Of a stretch of DNA of 64,000 bases, positions 33,025-41,980 are shown piece after piece. The stretch is from Sporobacter sp963677825 (lineage in GTDB: Bacteria > Bacillota > Clostridia > Oscillospirales > Oscillospiraceae). A program made the translations under genes and the position numbers. Location of the stretch: NCBI GenBank assembly GCA_963677825.2, contig CAXXEF010000001.1, positions 1,364,001 to 1,428,000 on the forward strand, in the 5' to 3' direction. The notes under the pieces are model-generated. The model was not told where the DNA came from. It did no database searches and saw only the letters and a program-made list of their open reading frames with translations. Position 1 is the stretch's first letter. Each line of letters opens with the position of its first letter.

Positions 33025-33166
33025 GTTTGTTTGCCTCCTAAGTAAAATTTCACTTGTCCCATTATAACGCCAAAACAGCGCGTTGCCTATATTTTTTTGT
33101 TAAAAACGGCTTGATCCCGCCGTATTTTTACTGTAGGCAGCGTCTATTCTCTAAAAAAGTCAACAT

Positions 33167-34015
33167 TCATACATGCATGCGCATCAGTTCGCGCAGCGCA
33201 GCTTTATCGATCTTACGCTCAAGAAGCGGCCCGCCGTCGGCTAGAGCCGGGTTTTTGTCTTTGTACGACATCGTTGGCGCGCGGTACAACACCCCAAGCG
33301 GTATCCTGTCGCAATACTCCTCGGCTTTCATAAACGCCGCCGCTTTGTCCGTCGGATCATAGTCCGCCTCAAGCTTATATACACGCTCACGATACCATGC
33401 AAAGGTATTCACCTTGTTGAACGATACACACGGCTGCAAAATATCGACGAGGGCGTAGCCGTCGTATTCGATTGCCTGCTTCATCATCTCGACGAGATGC
33501 TCTTTGTCACCGGCAAACGCCCGGGCGACGAAGCCGCCGCCGGCAGCTATCGCCAGCTGGATAGGGTTGAACGGCGTGTTCAAACTTCCGTCCGGCTGGA
33601 CGGGCGTTGTAAAGCCCTCATCCGACGTCGGCGACGCTTGACCCTTTGTCAGGCCGTAAACTTGATTATCATGCACGAAGTGCGCGACGTTGACGTTGCG
33701 CCGCAGATTGTGCAAAAAGTGGTTGCCGCCCTCGCCGTAAGAATCGCCGTCACCGGTGCTGACGATAACGGTCAGGTCGTCATTGGCGATCTTGGCGGCT
33801 ATCGCCGCAGGTACGCCGCGCCCGTGCAGACCGCAAAATCCGTTGGCGCTCAGGTACTGCGGAATTTTTGCCGCCTGACCGATGCCTGCCGCGACGAGTA
33901 CCTTGTGCCGCGGCAGCTCGAGCTGCTCCAGCGCTTTCTTCAGGCTGTCAAGGATCATGAAGTTGCCGCAGCCGGGGCACCAAGCTGTTTCGTATGTTTC
34001 GTAAGTGACGCTCAT
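33167..34015 (-). CDS. korB: 2-oxoacid:ferredoxin oxidoreductase, beta (TPP) subunit
   Basis: A 282-residue TPP-binding subunit. CPGCGNFM near the start supplies cluster cysteines, and GIGQAAKIP and GRGVPAAIAAKIAN follow. The TPP/Mg site is GDGDSYGEGGNHF, followed later by DNQVYGLTKGQASPTS. With the alpha subunit it oxidises 2-oxoacids to acyl-CoA using ferredoxin. The 2-oxoglutarate/general 2-oxoacid type is favoured over pyruvate by the split two-subunit form. The ATG overlaps the alpha stop by 4 bp (ATGA) and has AAAGGAGG. No separate ferredoxin-type delta subunit is encoded next to it. Confidence 0.9.
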   Translation of the reverse strand: MSVTYETYETAWCPGCGNFMILDSLKKALEQLELPRHKVLVAAGIGQAAKIPQYLSANGFCGLHGRGVPAAIAAKIANDDLTVIVSTGDGDSYGEGGNHFLHNLRRNVNVAHFVHDNQVYGLTKGQASPTSDEGFTTPVQPDGSLNTPFNPIQLAIAAGGGFVARAFAGDKEHLVEMMKQAIEYDGYALVDILQPCVSFNKVNTFAWYRERVYKLEADYDPTDKAAAFMKAEEYCDRIPLGVLYRAPTMSYKDKNPALADGGPLLERKIDKAALRELMRMHV

Positions 34016-35676
34016 TTTGCCGCCTCCTTTGCCGCGCGCTCGGCGATTTCTTCACCGGATATTTGCCGTCCGTCGTATTTGAGGATCGCCGTATCACAAA
34101 CGATGCCGGTCTCGGCTCGGATAAGCGACGCGAGCTGACCTGTCGCGTTTTGTTCAACATTGATGATTGTCTTCGCTTTTTTAGTCATCTGCGTCAGTCG
34201 CTGCGTCGGCAGCGGCCATACGTCGCCGAAGATGAGCGCGGCGTACGCGCTGCCGCGCTGCGCGTTGAGCAGCCCGACAGCCTCTTTGAGCGGCCCCGAC
34301 ACGCTGCCCCATCCGATGAGCAGGACATCAAACGCGTCCGGCCCGAAGAATTCCGGCTCCTGCAAGTCCTGCATCAGACCTTGAAGCTTTCTCATGCGCT
34401 TGTCGGCCATCGCCACGCGCACCTCGGCCGATTCAGTGATGTGTCCATATTCATCGTGTTCGTCGCTGTCAACAATGACGAGCTGTTCCTGCCGTCCGGG
34501 GATCAGCCGCGGCGATACGCCGGACTCCGTCATCGCGTAGCGCCTGTAGTCGCTCCCGGCGCTACGCGACGGCTGTACCATCTCGATGTCGTCGAGCGAA
34601 AACGGCTCGACGGTCGACGTCGCGTCGCCGAGATACTGATCGCTGAGCAAAATGACAGGTATCTGATATTTTTCCGCAAGGTCAAACGCACGGACCGTCT
34701 GATAAAACGCGTCGCGATGGTCACGCAGCGCGATGACCATGCGCGGAAACTCCCCCTGCGAGGCAGAGACGACGAATTTCAGGTCGGCCTGTTCTGTGCG
34801 TGTCGGCAAGCCCGTCGCCGGGCCGGGACGCATAACATCCAGGACAACGACGGGAATTTCCGTAATCCCGGCAAGTCCAAGCGCCTCAACCATCAGGGAC
34901 AAGCCGCCACCGGACGTACCGGTCATGGCGCGCGCGCCGGCGTACGACCCGCCGATGGCCATGTTCATCGCGGCGATCTCATCCTCAGCCTGCTCGACAA
35001 CGATGCCAAGCTTGTCCGCCGCGGCGGCAAGTGCCACCATTACCGGCGTCGAGGGTGACATCGGATACGCCGCGTAAAATTGCAGACCGGCCGCCAAGGC
35101 GCCGAACGCGACGGCCTGAGAACCCGACACGACCATATGGTCGCCGAACGGGCCGTCCAGATGCTTGTAGCGGTTCGTGACCATGTCGTATCCGGCTGTT
35201 ACAGCCTGATTGTTAATGTCGGCGAGCTTATCGCCGAACGTTTTAGACAGTACGCCGCGCATAATGTCGAGCCCTTCGCCGAACAGACTAAGCAGCGCGC
35301 CGAGCGCGACCGTATTGGCAACACGTGTGTTGCCAAGCTGCTTGGCCGTCTCTGCCAGCTCCAGCTTGATGGCGCGGCTGTCGTCTGTTTCGAGCGCGCT
35401 GTCGCACAGGATGAAGCCGTCCGGCTTGAGATCGCCGCTGTGGCGCTCGATCGTCTCAGCGTCCAGTGCGACGATACCGTCCAGCGCGCTGCAATGTGAA
35501 TAGACTGCCTCGCTGCCAAAACGCATGAGCGAGAAATTATGTCCGCCGCGCACGCGTGACATAAAGTCGCGCACGGTCAGTACAAAGTAGCCCGAGCGCT
35601 TAAGCGACGTCTCTAAAATCGCGGCGGTCGTTTCGATGCCTTGCCCGGCTGCGCCGCCGATGAGCAGATTATACAT
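34012..35676 (-). CDS. korA: 2-oxoacid:ferredoxin oxidoreductase, fused gamma-alpha subunit
   Basis: A 554-residue protein starting at ATG 35676 (AAGGGGGG just upstream); the longer reading to 35913 is non-coding sequence over the peroxiredoxin gene. The N-terminal gamma domain (about 1-180: LLIGGAAGQGIETTAAILE, SRVRGGHNFSLMRF) is joined to the alpha pyrimidine-binding domain (AAYPMSPSTPVM, EQAEDEIAAMNMAIGGSYAGARAMTGTSGGG split here by family landmarks). This gamma-alpha fusion is the common form of KorA. It pairs with korB downstream in a two-gene operon. Substrate choice (2-oxoglutarate versus branched-chain oxoacids) is open. Confidence 0.9.
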   Translation of the reverse strand: MYNLLIGGAAGQGIETTAAILETSLKRSGYFVLTVRDFMSRVRGGHNFSLMRFGSEAVYSHCSALDGIVALDAETIERHSGDLKPDGFILCDSALETDDSRAIKLELAETAKQLGNTRVANTVALGALLSLFGEGLDIMRGVLSKTFGDKLADINNQAVTAGYDMVTNRYKHLDGPFGDHMVVSGSQAVAFGALAAGLQFYAAYPMSPSTPVMVALAAAADKLGIVVEQAEDEIAAMNMAIGGSYAGARAMTGTSGGGLSLMVEALGLAGITEIPVVVLDVMRPGPATGLPTRTEQADLKFVVSASQGEFPRMVIALRDHRDAFYQTVRAFDLAEKYQIPVILLSDQYLGDATSTVEPFSLDDIEMVQPSRSAGSDYRRYAMTESGVSPRLIPGRQEQLVIVDSDEHDEYGHITESAEVRVAMADKRMRKLQGLMQDLQEPEFFGPDAFDVLLIGWGSVSGPLKEAVGLLNAQRGSAYAALIFGDVWPLPTQRLTQMTKKAKTIINVEQNATGQLASLIRAETGIVCDTAILKYDGRQISGEEIAERAAKEAAK

Positions 35677-35740
35677 GTTCCCCCCTTTGTCCGTCGGACG
35701 TCTACACGTCCCTGTCTGCTGGTTGCTTGTTTTTATCGTT

Positions 35741-36205
35741 TTAGCTGTCGAGATTCTCCAGCGCGCGCAAAACTTCGTCGATATCCGGCAGTTCACCAAG
35801 CTCGTACTGCTTGAACCAGCGGACAATCCCGTTTTCGTCAATAATAATGTTGGCTCGCTGCGACATGCCGAAATCCTCGATGAAAATACCGTAATCCTTC
35901 GCCGCCCTGCCATGCGGCCAGAAATCGCATAAAAGCTGCAGATTATTCAAACCCAGCACCGCCGCCCACGCCTTTTTGCAGGGACTTGAATCAACACTCA
36001 AGCCAAGCGGTGCCGTTTTAAGTGCCTTAAAGGCGTCATAATGACGTTCAAGCGCGCGCATTTGGTCGGTGCACACACCTGTCCATGCGGCGGGATGCCA
36101 CGAGAGCAGCACGCGGCTGCCGCTGAAGTCCGACAGCTGGACGGCTTGCTCGTTTATGTCGTCTAATGTGAATGCCGGCGCCGGTGAACCAATGTCAATT
36201 TTCAT
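35741..36205 (-). CDS. Peroxiredoxin (AhpC/TSA family)
   Basis: A 154-residue thioredoxin-fold peroxidase. The P-x3-T-x2-C active site is PAAWTGVC (peroxidatic cysteine at about 45), with a conserved arginine later (MSQRANIIID). C76 in DSSPCKKAW may be a resolving cysteine. It reduces peroxides using thiol donors. GGGAGG lies 8 bases before the ATG. It is upstream of korA on the same strand with a 64-bp gap, and may protect the oxygen-sensitive oxidoreductase. Confidence 0.9.
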   Translation of the reverse strand: MKIDIGSPAPAFTLDDINEQAVQLSDFSGSRVLLSWHPAAWTGVCTDQMRALERHYDAFKALKTAPLGLSVDSSPCKKAWAAVLGLNNLQLLCDFWPHGRAAKDYGIFIEDFGMSQRANIIIDENGIVRWFKQYELGELPDIDEVLRALENLDS

Positions 36206-36383
36206 ACGTTTGACCTCCCGTTTTTTGTCTGTAATGCAATTCTATACCTCTTTAATTCTGATTACAACCGATACACCCGATTAAGTCTAATGCTCTCAAA
36301 CCAGACCGACATCTGTTGCGTGACGGTGCGGTAGTCGGGTATAATAGTTCTGACAAATTGCCGCAGCCGATTGGAGGATACTC

Positions 36384-37043
36384 GTGGACATCAAGGACAT
36401 TTTATCAAAGGTCGATCACACGCTTCTGCGCCCCGATAGTACGTGGGGCGAGATCCGCGCCCTTTGTGACGACGCGGCGCGCTATCAAACAGCCAGCGTA
36501 TGCATTCCGCCGTCGTTCGTGCGCCGAGCATCTGACTTGCTTGCAGGGCGGACACCGGTGTGCACCGTCATCGGCTTTCCGAACGGCTACGCGACGACGT
36601 CCGTCAAGGTTTACGAGGCCGAAGACGCCATCGCAAACGGCGCGGCTGAGATCGACATGGTTGTCAACCTCGGTGCCGTTAAAGACGGGGACGACGTCTT
36701 CGTGACGCGGGAGATCGCCGCCGTCAAAAGCGTGTGCGGCGATAGAATACTCAAGGTTATCATCGAAACGTGCCTGCTGACGCACGACGAAATAATCCGC
36801 ATGTGCCGCGCCGTGACGGACGCCGGTGCGGACTACATCAAAACGTCGACCGGCTTCTCGTCCGGCGGCGCGACGTTTGACGACGCGCGCCTGCTGCGCG
36901 CGCATGTCGGGCCGGGCATTAAGGTCAAGGCGTCCGGCGGGATCGCCTCGCTGGAAGACGCGCGAGAATTCATCCGCCTCGGCTGCGACCGGCTTGGCAC
37001 AAGCCGCGTTGTTAAGATCGTCAAGGAATTGGAGATGGCGTAA
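36384..37043 (+). CDS. deoC: Deoxyribose-phosphate aldolase
   Basis: A 219-residue class I aldolase. The key segments are TVIGFPNGY, EIDMVVNLGAVKDGD, ILKVIIETCLL (catalytic-site Lys), YIKTSTGFSSGGAT (Schiff-base region) and VKASGGI. It splits deoxyribose-5-phosphate into glyceraldehyde-3-phosphate and acetaldehyde in nucleoside salvage. The start is GTG with GGAGG 6 bases upstream. It is followed 2 bases later by cdd, so the pair forms a nucleoside catabolism operon. Confidence 0.95.
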   Translation: MDIKDILSKVDHTLLRPDSTWGEIRALCDDAARYQTASVCIPPSFVRRASDLLAGRTPVCTVIGFPNGYATTSVKVYEAEDAIANGAAEIDMVVNLGAVKDGDDVFVTREIAAVKSVCGDRILKVIIETCLLTHDEIIRMCRAVTDAGADYIKTSTGFSSGGATFDDARLLRAHVGPGIKVKASGGIASLEDAREFIRLGCDRLGTSRVVKIVKELEMA

Positions 37044-37045
37044 TC

Positions 37046-37459
37046 ATGGACTATAAAAACCTACTCGAAGCAGCCGCCCAGGCGCGTCGCGGCGCGTATA
37101 TGCCCTACTCCCGCTTTGCCGTCGGCGCGGCGCTACTTTGTGCCGACGGGACGGTTTACACCGGCAGCAACATCGAAAACGCCGCCTACACGCCGACTGT
37201 CTGCGCCGAGCGCGTGGCCTTCTTCAAGGCCGTGTCGGACGGCAAGCGTGACTTTACGGCCATCGCCGTCTCCGGCGGCAAGGCGGACGCCGCACCCGAC
37301 TCGCTCGTCGCGCCGTGCGGCGTGTGCCGTCAGGTGATGGCGGAATTTTGCTCGAATGCACCTTTCGACGTCGTGATGGGCGACAGCGCCGAGTCGATGA
37401 CGGTCTGCGCGCTCAGCGAACTGCTGCCGCTCGGGTTCGGCCCCGATAACCTGGACTGA
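37046..37459 (+). CDS. cdd: Cytidine deaminase
   Basis: A 137-residue deaminase of the small tetrameric type. SNIENAAYTPTVCAERVAFF carries the zinc cysteine and catalytic glutamate (CAE), and PCGVCRQV provides the other two zinc cysteines. It converts cytidine/deoxycytidine to uridine/deoxyuridine. It is co-transcribed with deoC. Confidence 0.95.
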   Translation: MDYKNLLEAAAQARRGAYMPYSRFAVGAALLCADGTVYTGSNIENAAYTPTVCAERVAFFKAVSDGKRDFTAIAVSGGKADAAPDSLVAPCGVCRQVMAEFCSNAPFDVVMGDSAESMTVCALSELLPLGFGPDNLD

Positions 37460-37491
37460 CCCGGCTCCACGTCCTGCCGCTTCTATAAAAC

Positions 37492-37523
37492 AAAACGCAC
37501 CGGCAAAGCCGGTGCGTTTTTCT
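37492..37523 (+). terminator. Terminator of the deoC-cdd operon
   Basis: Perfect 13-bp stem AAAACGCACCGGC / GCCGGTGCGTTTT, AAA loop, followed by TTTC. It probably also serves the convergent rubredoxin-like gene. Confidence 0.85.
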
Positions 37524-37532
37524 ATCAGGTGT

Positions 37533-37862
37533 TTACCATTTACCTTTGCCGACGTGTCCTGCGATCTCGGCCTTGCTGCGCTGCTTGATGACCCAAGCCT
37601 CGTCCTTGGCTTTCTTAAACAGGTCAACGCACGGCGGGTCGAGGTTGATCTCAATACCCTCCTTGGCCAGCGCCTCTATACGCATGGCGAGCTTGATGAT
37701 CTCCATATGGATATCGTTTGTCCGGTCGGACATATAGACTTTTTTGGCGTCTTCTTCCGTCATAGCGGCAAATTTTTCTTTGGGCGCGCCGCATTTCGGG
37801 CATACATCCGGCGCCTCATTTCCTTCGTGCATAAAACCGCACACAGAGCATTTCCATATCAT
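37533..37862 (-). CDS. Rubredoxin-like domain protein
   Basis: A 109-residue protein. The first 35 residues form a rubredoxin-type iron site of the kind found at the end of rubrerythrin (WKCSVCGF and VCPKCGAP, four cysteines). The remaining 70 residues are helical and charged, with no motif I recognise. AAGGAGA precedes the ATG. It is probably a small electron carrier in peroxide or oxygen defence. Monocistronic. Confidence 0.82.
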   Translation of the reverse strand: MIWKCSVCGFMHEGNEAPDVCPKCGAPKEKFAAMTEEDAKKVYMSDRTNDIHMEIIKLAMRIEALAKEGIEINLDPPCVDLFKKAKDEAWVIKQRSKAEIAGHVGKGKW

Positions 37863-38025
37863 GTTTTGATCTCCTTTCTGTTTGCATTGGCTTAGTATAT
37901 GGTGTATGTATACATGTTATCATTGCTTGGTTAATTTTTCAACAGAGAACTGCTTAGATCGCCCCTGTCTGTGACTGTTTCACCGGACACACGATGTAAC
38001 AACGCTGCGCCAATCAGTAGCCTTA

Positions 38026-39174
38026 TTACGATTCCTCTACCATGGTATCGTTGCCGTAATAAGTCTGCTTACTCTGGTACATAAGCTGGTCGAGATGGCG
38101 GACGAAGCTGTCGACATTGTTGAATTTACTACTAAACAAATCATAGCCGATACTTAAGCCGATCTCATATGGCACTGCACCGGATTCATTAAATTCAGAA
38201 ACGTTTGCGTTTAAGCGATCAACGGCTATTTGAAGATCTTCCTCCTGCCGCACGGCTATTACAATTAAGAATTCGTCGCCGCCGTAGCGGGCGATGAAGT
38301 CGTGCTCGCGAAAGGTTTGTTTCAGGATATCCGAAACAATAACGAGCGCCTGATCGCCGGCTGCATGGCCGTGCTCGTCATTGATTTCCTTGAACAGATT
38401 GATATCGATCATAATCCCGCCGAATATCTTCGCATCAGACGTTTGCAGCCGGTTGCGCAGGTATTGGTCCAACTGACGGCGGTTATACAGCCCCGTCAGA
38501 TGATCGGTAACAACGAGATTGTTTTGCATAGAAATATAAATAAATAAAAGTGACAGCGTTGTCATCGGCCAAACGAGAGATAGGCCGAAGAATACAGTCT
38601 GAAACGCAGCCCCAACGATCGGCGGTATCATAAAAACGAGAATTGGGATGAATTCCTGACGGCGGATCATCCGCTGTTTAAGGCTCGCCAGTACCGCGGT
38701 ATGGATCAGGTAATAAGCGCTGACAGCCGCCATCAGCAGAAAATACGGCCCACGATGGTAGCCGTTGTTTTCATCAATATTAAACAAAACGTTACCGAAT
38801 ATACTCCAGACGGCCAGCACCGCAATCACAACGGTTGGAATCATCATCGGTACAATCGATTTTTTAAGAACTTTCAGATCCCGGAAGATATAGTAGACGA
38901 TATAGTAGTACCAAAGCAGGCAAATCGCCGGATTCAGTATATAGTACAATACCGTCACGCCCGTAAGTACAGCCCCGGCCCAAACACCGGGAACACCGTC
39001 CAGTGTCCACATCAGCGAATCAAGCACTAAAATCAGTGCTGTCGTCAGAACCAGTACAATAAACAGCTTTTGGTCAAGCATAATCTGCTTCATACGATGT
39101 CGAATACTAAATAGAATGAACGCAAGAATAAAAAGCGGAACGACATTTATTTCAATGTACAAGATTGTATTAAT
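38026..39174 (-). CDS. Membrane diguanylate cyclase (GGDEF)
   Basis: About 382 residues: seven N-terminal membrane helices (about 1-225), then a GGDEF domain with DHLTGLYNRRQLDQYL at its start and an intact RYGGDEFLI active site. It makes c-di-GMP from two GTP. No RxxD inhibitory site is seen before GGDEF. The only standard start (TTG 39162) lies 18 bases from the ribosome site. An in-frame ATT at 39174 lies 6 bases from GGATGG and would give the N-terminus MNTILYIEIN, a form common in clostridial proteins of this type, so ATT is the likely start. It may work against the HD-GYP regulator at 50579-52093. Confidence 0.85.
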   Translation of the reverse strand: MNTILYIEINVVPLFILAFILFSIRHRMKQIMLDQKLFIVLVLTTALILVLDSLMWTLDGVPGVWAGAVLTGVTVLYYILNPAICLLWYYYIVYYIFRDLKVLKKSIVPMMIPTVVIAVLAVWSIFGNVLFNIDENNGYHRGPYFLLMAAVSAYYLIHTAVLASLKQRMIRRQEFIPILVFMIPPIVGAAFQTVFFGLSLVWPMTTLSLLFIYISMQNNLVVTDHLTGLYNRRQLDQYLRNRLQTSDAKIFGGIMIDINLFKEINDEHGHAAGDQALVIVSDILKQTFREHDFIARYGGDEFLIVIAVRQEEDLQIAVDRLNANVSEFNESGAVPYEIGLSIGYDLFSSKFNNVDSFVRHLDQLMYQSKQTYYGNDTMVEES

Positions 39175-39453
39175 ATAAATCCATCCTTTTCCCGGTCACG
39201 TTTATTAATTCTTTTGGTGCTCCTTCTAACCGTATGAACATACTTTTAGCGGCGGAATAATCTTGCCAAAGCAATAATCGGTCTTGTTATTATAACATTT
39301 CCACTTCATTTTTCAAGACGCAGTCATTACAAACATTGCATAAATTACATTACTTTCAGCATATTTCAATACGAAACAGACGGTCGGAACGCTATAAACG
39401 CCCGATCGCTTTTATGGTATAATAAAGTTTATTTAATCATAAGGAACAAACGA

Positions 39454-40257
39454 ATGAACGATTTACCGATGCGCGGCAAGCTGCTTGTAACCGATCTCGA
39501 CGGTACGCTCGTCATGGAGGGCGGACATATTCCCGCGCGTAATATCGACGCACTTGCCCGATTCGTCCGCGCAGGCGGGCAAACGGCGTTCGCAACAGGG
39601 CGCAGCGCGCCGTCGGCGAAACGGTTCACCGCGCAGGTCTCGCCGACAGTGCCGTCGATCGTTTGTAACGGCGGCGGCATCTATGATTTCAGCTCGGACG
39701 CAATGCTATGGAGCGTCAGCCTGCCGGCAGCATATACTGAGCTTGTGGAGTCGGCCAAAACCGCGTTCCCCGACGTCGGCATTGAGGTGCATTCGGGCGG
39801 GAGTGTGCACTTTTTGGTCAAAAACGCGCAGACAAAAGAATACCCGGATTACCCGGCTCTATCTGCCGTCCAGCCGCCGCCGGACGGCCACAAAGTGCTT
39901 TTTTGCTCGGATAATGCACGGCTTTTAGAATTGTCCGACCATCTCGAAGCCTGCGGCCGCCGAGGCTGCGACTTTGTCTTTTCCTCGCCGGGCTGTTTTG
40001 AACTGCTGCCCCGGAACATCTCCAAGGGCGCGGCGTTAAAAATCCTTGCGGACGAGCTCGGCATCGCGGCTGAAGACATCTTCAGCATCGGCGACTTCTA
40101 TAATGACGTCGAGCTGCTGCGCGAATCGGCCATCGCCGCCGTACCGTCCGGTGCACCGGACGACTTAAAGGCGCTGGCCGACGTTGTTGTCGGGCCATGC
40201 CAGATCGGCGCCGTCGCCGACTTTGTGGAATATCTTGAAGATCGGCTCGGTGTGTAA
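39454..40257 (+). CDS. Cof-type HAD hydrolase
   Basis: A 267-residue HAD phosphatase of the Cof/YidA group. LVTDLDGTLV is motif I, ATGRS motif II, KGAALKILADELGI holds the motif III lysine and SIGDFYNDVELLRES is motif IV. A C2-type cap domain lies between them. These enzymes dephosphorylate sugar phosphates, FMN or PLP; the substrate is not predictable. AAGGA lies 7 bases before the ATG, with TATAAT about 35 bases upstream (near 39418). Confidence 0.9.
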   Translation: MNDLPMRGKLLVTDLDGTLVMEGGHIPARNIDALARFVRAGGQTAFATGRSAPSAKRFTAQVSPTVPSIVCNGGGIYDFSSDAMLWSVSLPAAYTELVESAKTAFPDVGIEVHSGGSVHFLVKNAQTKEYPDYPALSAVQPPPDGHKVLFCSDNARLLELSDHLEACGRRGCDFVFSSPGCFELLPRNISKGAALKILADELGIAAEDIFSIGDFYNDVELLRESAIAAVPSGAPDDLKALADVVVGPCQIGAVADFVEYLEDRLGV

Positions 40258-40265
40258 AAAACTAA

Positions 40266-40616
40266 TTATTCCGGTTCAACAAGTTGTGTTTCCTCGGCCT
40301 TTCCCTTATCTTTCTTTAGTTCTTTCCATGCCCAATTAAGAGCTAAGAAAGCCGGTAAAAGATAGAACGCAAAAAAAGCAATAATAAGTAAACGCAATGC
40401 GGTTTCACCTTTAATGATTTCAATCAGGATATAAATACTAGCAGGCACAAAAATGGCTAAGAGCAGTATAAGCAATGTATATTTATGCCACTGCTTTAAT
40501 CGCTCTTTCTTTTTTCTCAAAATTTGAAGAATATATATACCCATGACCTGTGCGCCAAGCACTACTAAGACAGCAACTAAATTAAACACAAATTGAGCAG
40601 TATCAGCAGAATGCAT
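40266..40616 (-). CDS. Small membrane protein, unknown function
   Basis: A 116-residue protein with three hydrophobic segments (about 8-30, 46-66, 72-96) and a basic/acidic C-terminal tail (WKELKKDKGKAEE). TAGGAGG lies 8 bases before the ATG. The gene is clearly more AT-rich than its neighbours, which may mark recent acquisition. No family recognised. Confidence 0.6.
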   Translation of the reverse strand: MHSADTAQFVFNLVAVLVVLGAQVMGIYILQILRKKKERLKQWHKYTLLILLLAIFVPASIYILIEIIKGETALRLLIIAFFAFYLLPAFLALNWAWKELKKDKGKAEETQLVEPE

Positions 40617-40664
40617 AAAGCGCGCCTCCTAAAGTACATTTATCGGGAATAGCATGAAATACTA

Positions 40665-41726
40665 TTAATCACTTAGCAGCTTTTTGAACGCCGTCGGCAG
40701 CGGATACGTCTCGTCCAGCGCATCGGCATCCGGCCAGACGAAACAGTCCGGCTGCGCGCGGCAGGTCAATACATAGCAGAGCATGTCCCACTTGATGTGC
40801 GTAAAAACGTGTTCGCGCCGCATCGCACGCTCAATCGAAACGGGCGCGACGCCCCACCGCGACGCTTGTTCGACGGCTTCGGTATCCGTCAGGTGCCCCT
40901 CGACGTTTGGCAGCTCCCATAAGCCGCCGAGCAGTCCGGACGCGGCACGCCGACGGACGGCGCGCGTATTGCCGCATTTAAGTATGAAAACCGTCAGCTC
41001 TTGTAGCTTCTTTGCCGTCTTTTTCTGCCGTATGCCGGCAACGGCCGCCGTACCGTTTTGATGCGCCCGACAGACGGACGACGCGGGGCAGCTATCGCAT
41101 TTCGGCGCGCCGTTCGGCACACATATCAGCGCGCCGAGCTCCATCAGGCTCTGTGTAAAGTCACCGCGGCGATCGTCGGGATAGACAGCGCCAAGCGCTG
41201 CCGCCGCTTGCTTTTTTATGACGGCCGCATCGCCGGATGTATCCGTCAGCCGCGCGGCGACGCGCGCGACGTTGCCGTCGACGGCTGGCTCGGGCTGCTC
41301 AAAGCCGATCGAGGCAATCGCCCCGGCCGTATACGGGCCGATACCGGGCAGCCGTCGCAAACCGTCAGCCGTTTCCGGAAATCGCCCGTTATATTCCCGC
41401 ATAAGGATGCCTGCCGCTTTTTTCAGGTTCCGCGCGCGCGAGTAGTACCCCAGCCCCTCCCAGAGCTTGAGCACCTGCTCCTCATCGGCGGCATCAAGCG
41501 ACGCGACGGTTGGGAGCGCGGCGACAAAACGCTTAAAGTAGTCCGCGACAGTACTCGCGCCCGTCTGCTGAAGCATGATCTCCGATACCCACACGCGATA
41601 TGGGTCGCGGTCACGCCGCCACGGCAGTATACGCGCATTTAAATCATACCAATTGAGCAGCAGTTCCGGCAGCTCGGGCGGCAGGCTGAAACCGCTGTCT
41701 GTTTTATTATCGGGTCGCTTCGGCAT
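40665..41726 (-). CDS. mutY: A/G-specific adenine glycosylase
   Basis: A 353-residue DNA glycosylase. The helix-hairpin-helix region is RRLPGIGPYTAGAIASI with the catalytic Asp in AVDGNVARV. The 4Fe-4S loop is C-x8-C-x2-C-x5-C (from ICVPNG to SSVCRA), and a Nudix-like C-terminal domain recognises 8-oxoguanine (LLGGLWELPNVEGHL). It removes adenine mispaired with 8-oxoG. AGGAG precedes the ATG. Monocistronic. Confidence 0.94.
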   Translation of the reverse strand: MPKRPDNKTDSGFSLPPELPELLLNWYDLNARILPWRRDRDPYRVWVSEIMLQQTGASTVADYFKRFVAALPTVASLDAADEEQVLKLWEGLGYYSRARNLKKAAGILMREYNGRFPETADGLRRLPGIGPYTAGAIASIGFEQPEPAVDGNVARVAARLTDTSGDAAVIKKQAAAALGAVYPDDRRGDFTQSLMELGALICVPNGAPKCDSCPASSVCRAHQNGTAAVAGIRQKKTAKKLQELTVFILKCGNTRAVRRRAASGLLGGLWELPNVEGHLTDTEAVEQASRWGVAPVSIERAMRREHVFTHIKWDMLCYVLTCRAQPDCFVWPDADALDETYPLPTAFKKLLSD

Positions 41727-41767
41727 ATTTTCTCCTGATTTTATACACTACTATATCAAAACAACGA

Positions 41768-41795
41768 TTGTGATACGTCGATTCCATGTTATAAT
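41768..41795 (+). promoter_or_regulatory. Promoter for the membrane protein gene
   Basis: TTGTGA (41768-41773), 16-base spacer, TATAAT (41790-41795); about 185 bases of leader follow before the ATG at 41981. The leader contains AACATG...CCTGTTATAAC-type partial dyads but no recognised riboswitch. Confidence 0.5.
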
Positions 41796-41980
41796 GAATC
41801 GTAGCGCCATTAAACGCGCGGCCGCTGTCTCCGGAATATAATTATGGGCAGCGCCGTCCGCACCACCTAGCATTATAACATGACTTTGAAGAACCTGTTA
41901 TAACAGACGATAACCGGACAAGAATGTCCGCTCGATACATCCGGGTGCAACAACGCACCGGCTGAGAAAGGATCGTACCG

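Noticed and set aside
34063..35058. 331-codon plus-strand frame opposite korA
   Set aside because: Same reasoning; korA has full-length family motifs on the other strand.
35677..35913. N-terminal extension of korA up to 35913
   Set aside because: The extra 79 residues are antisense-type sequence over the peroxiredoxin gene. The ATG at 35676 has its own ribosome site and fits the family start.
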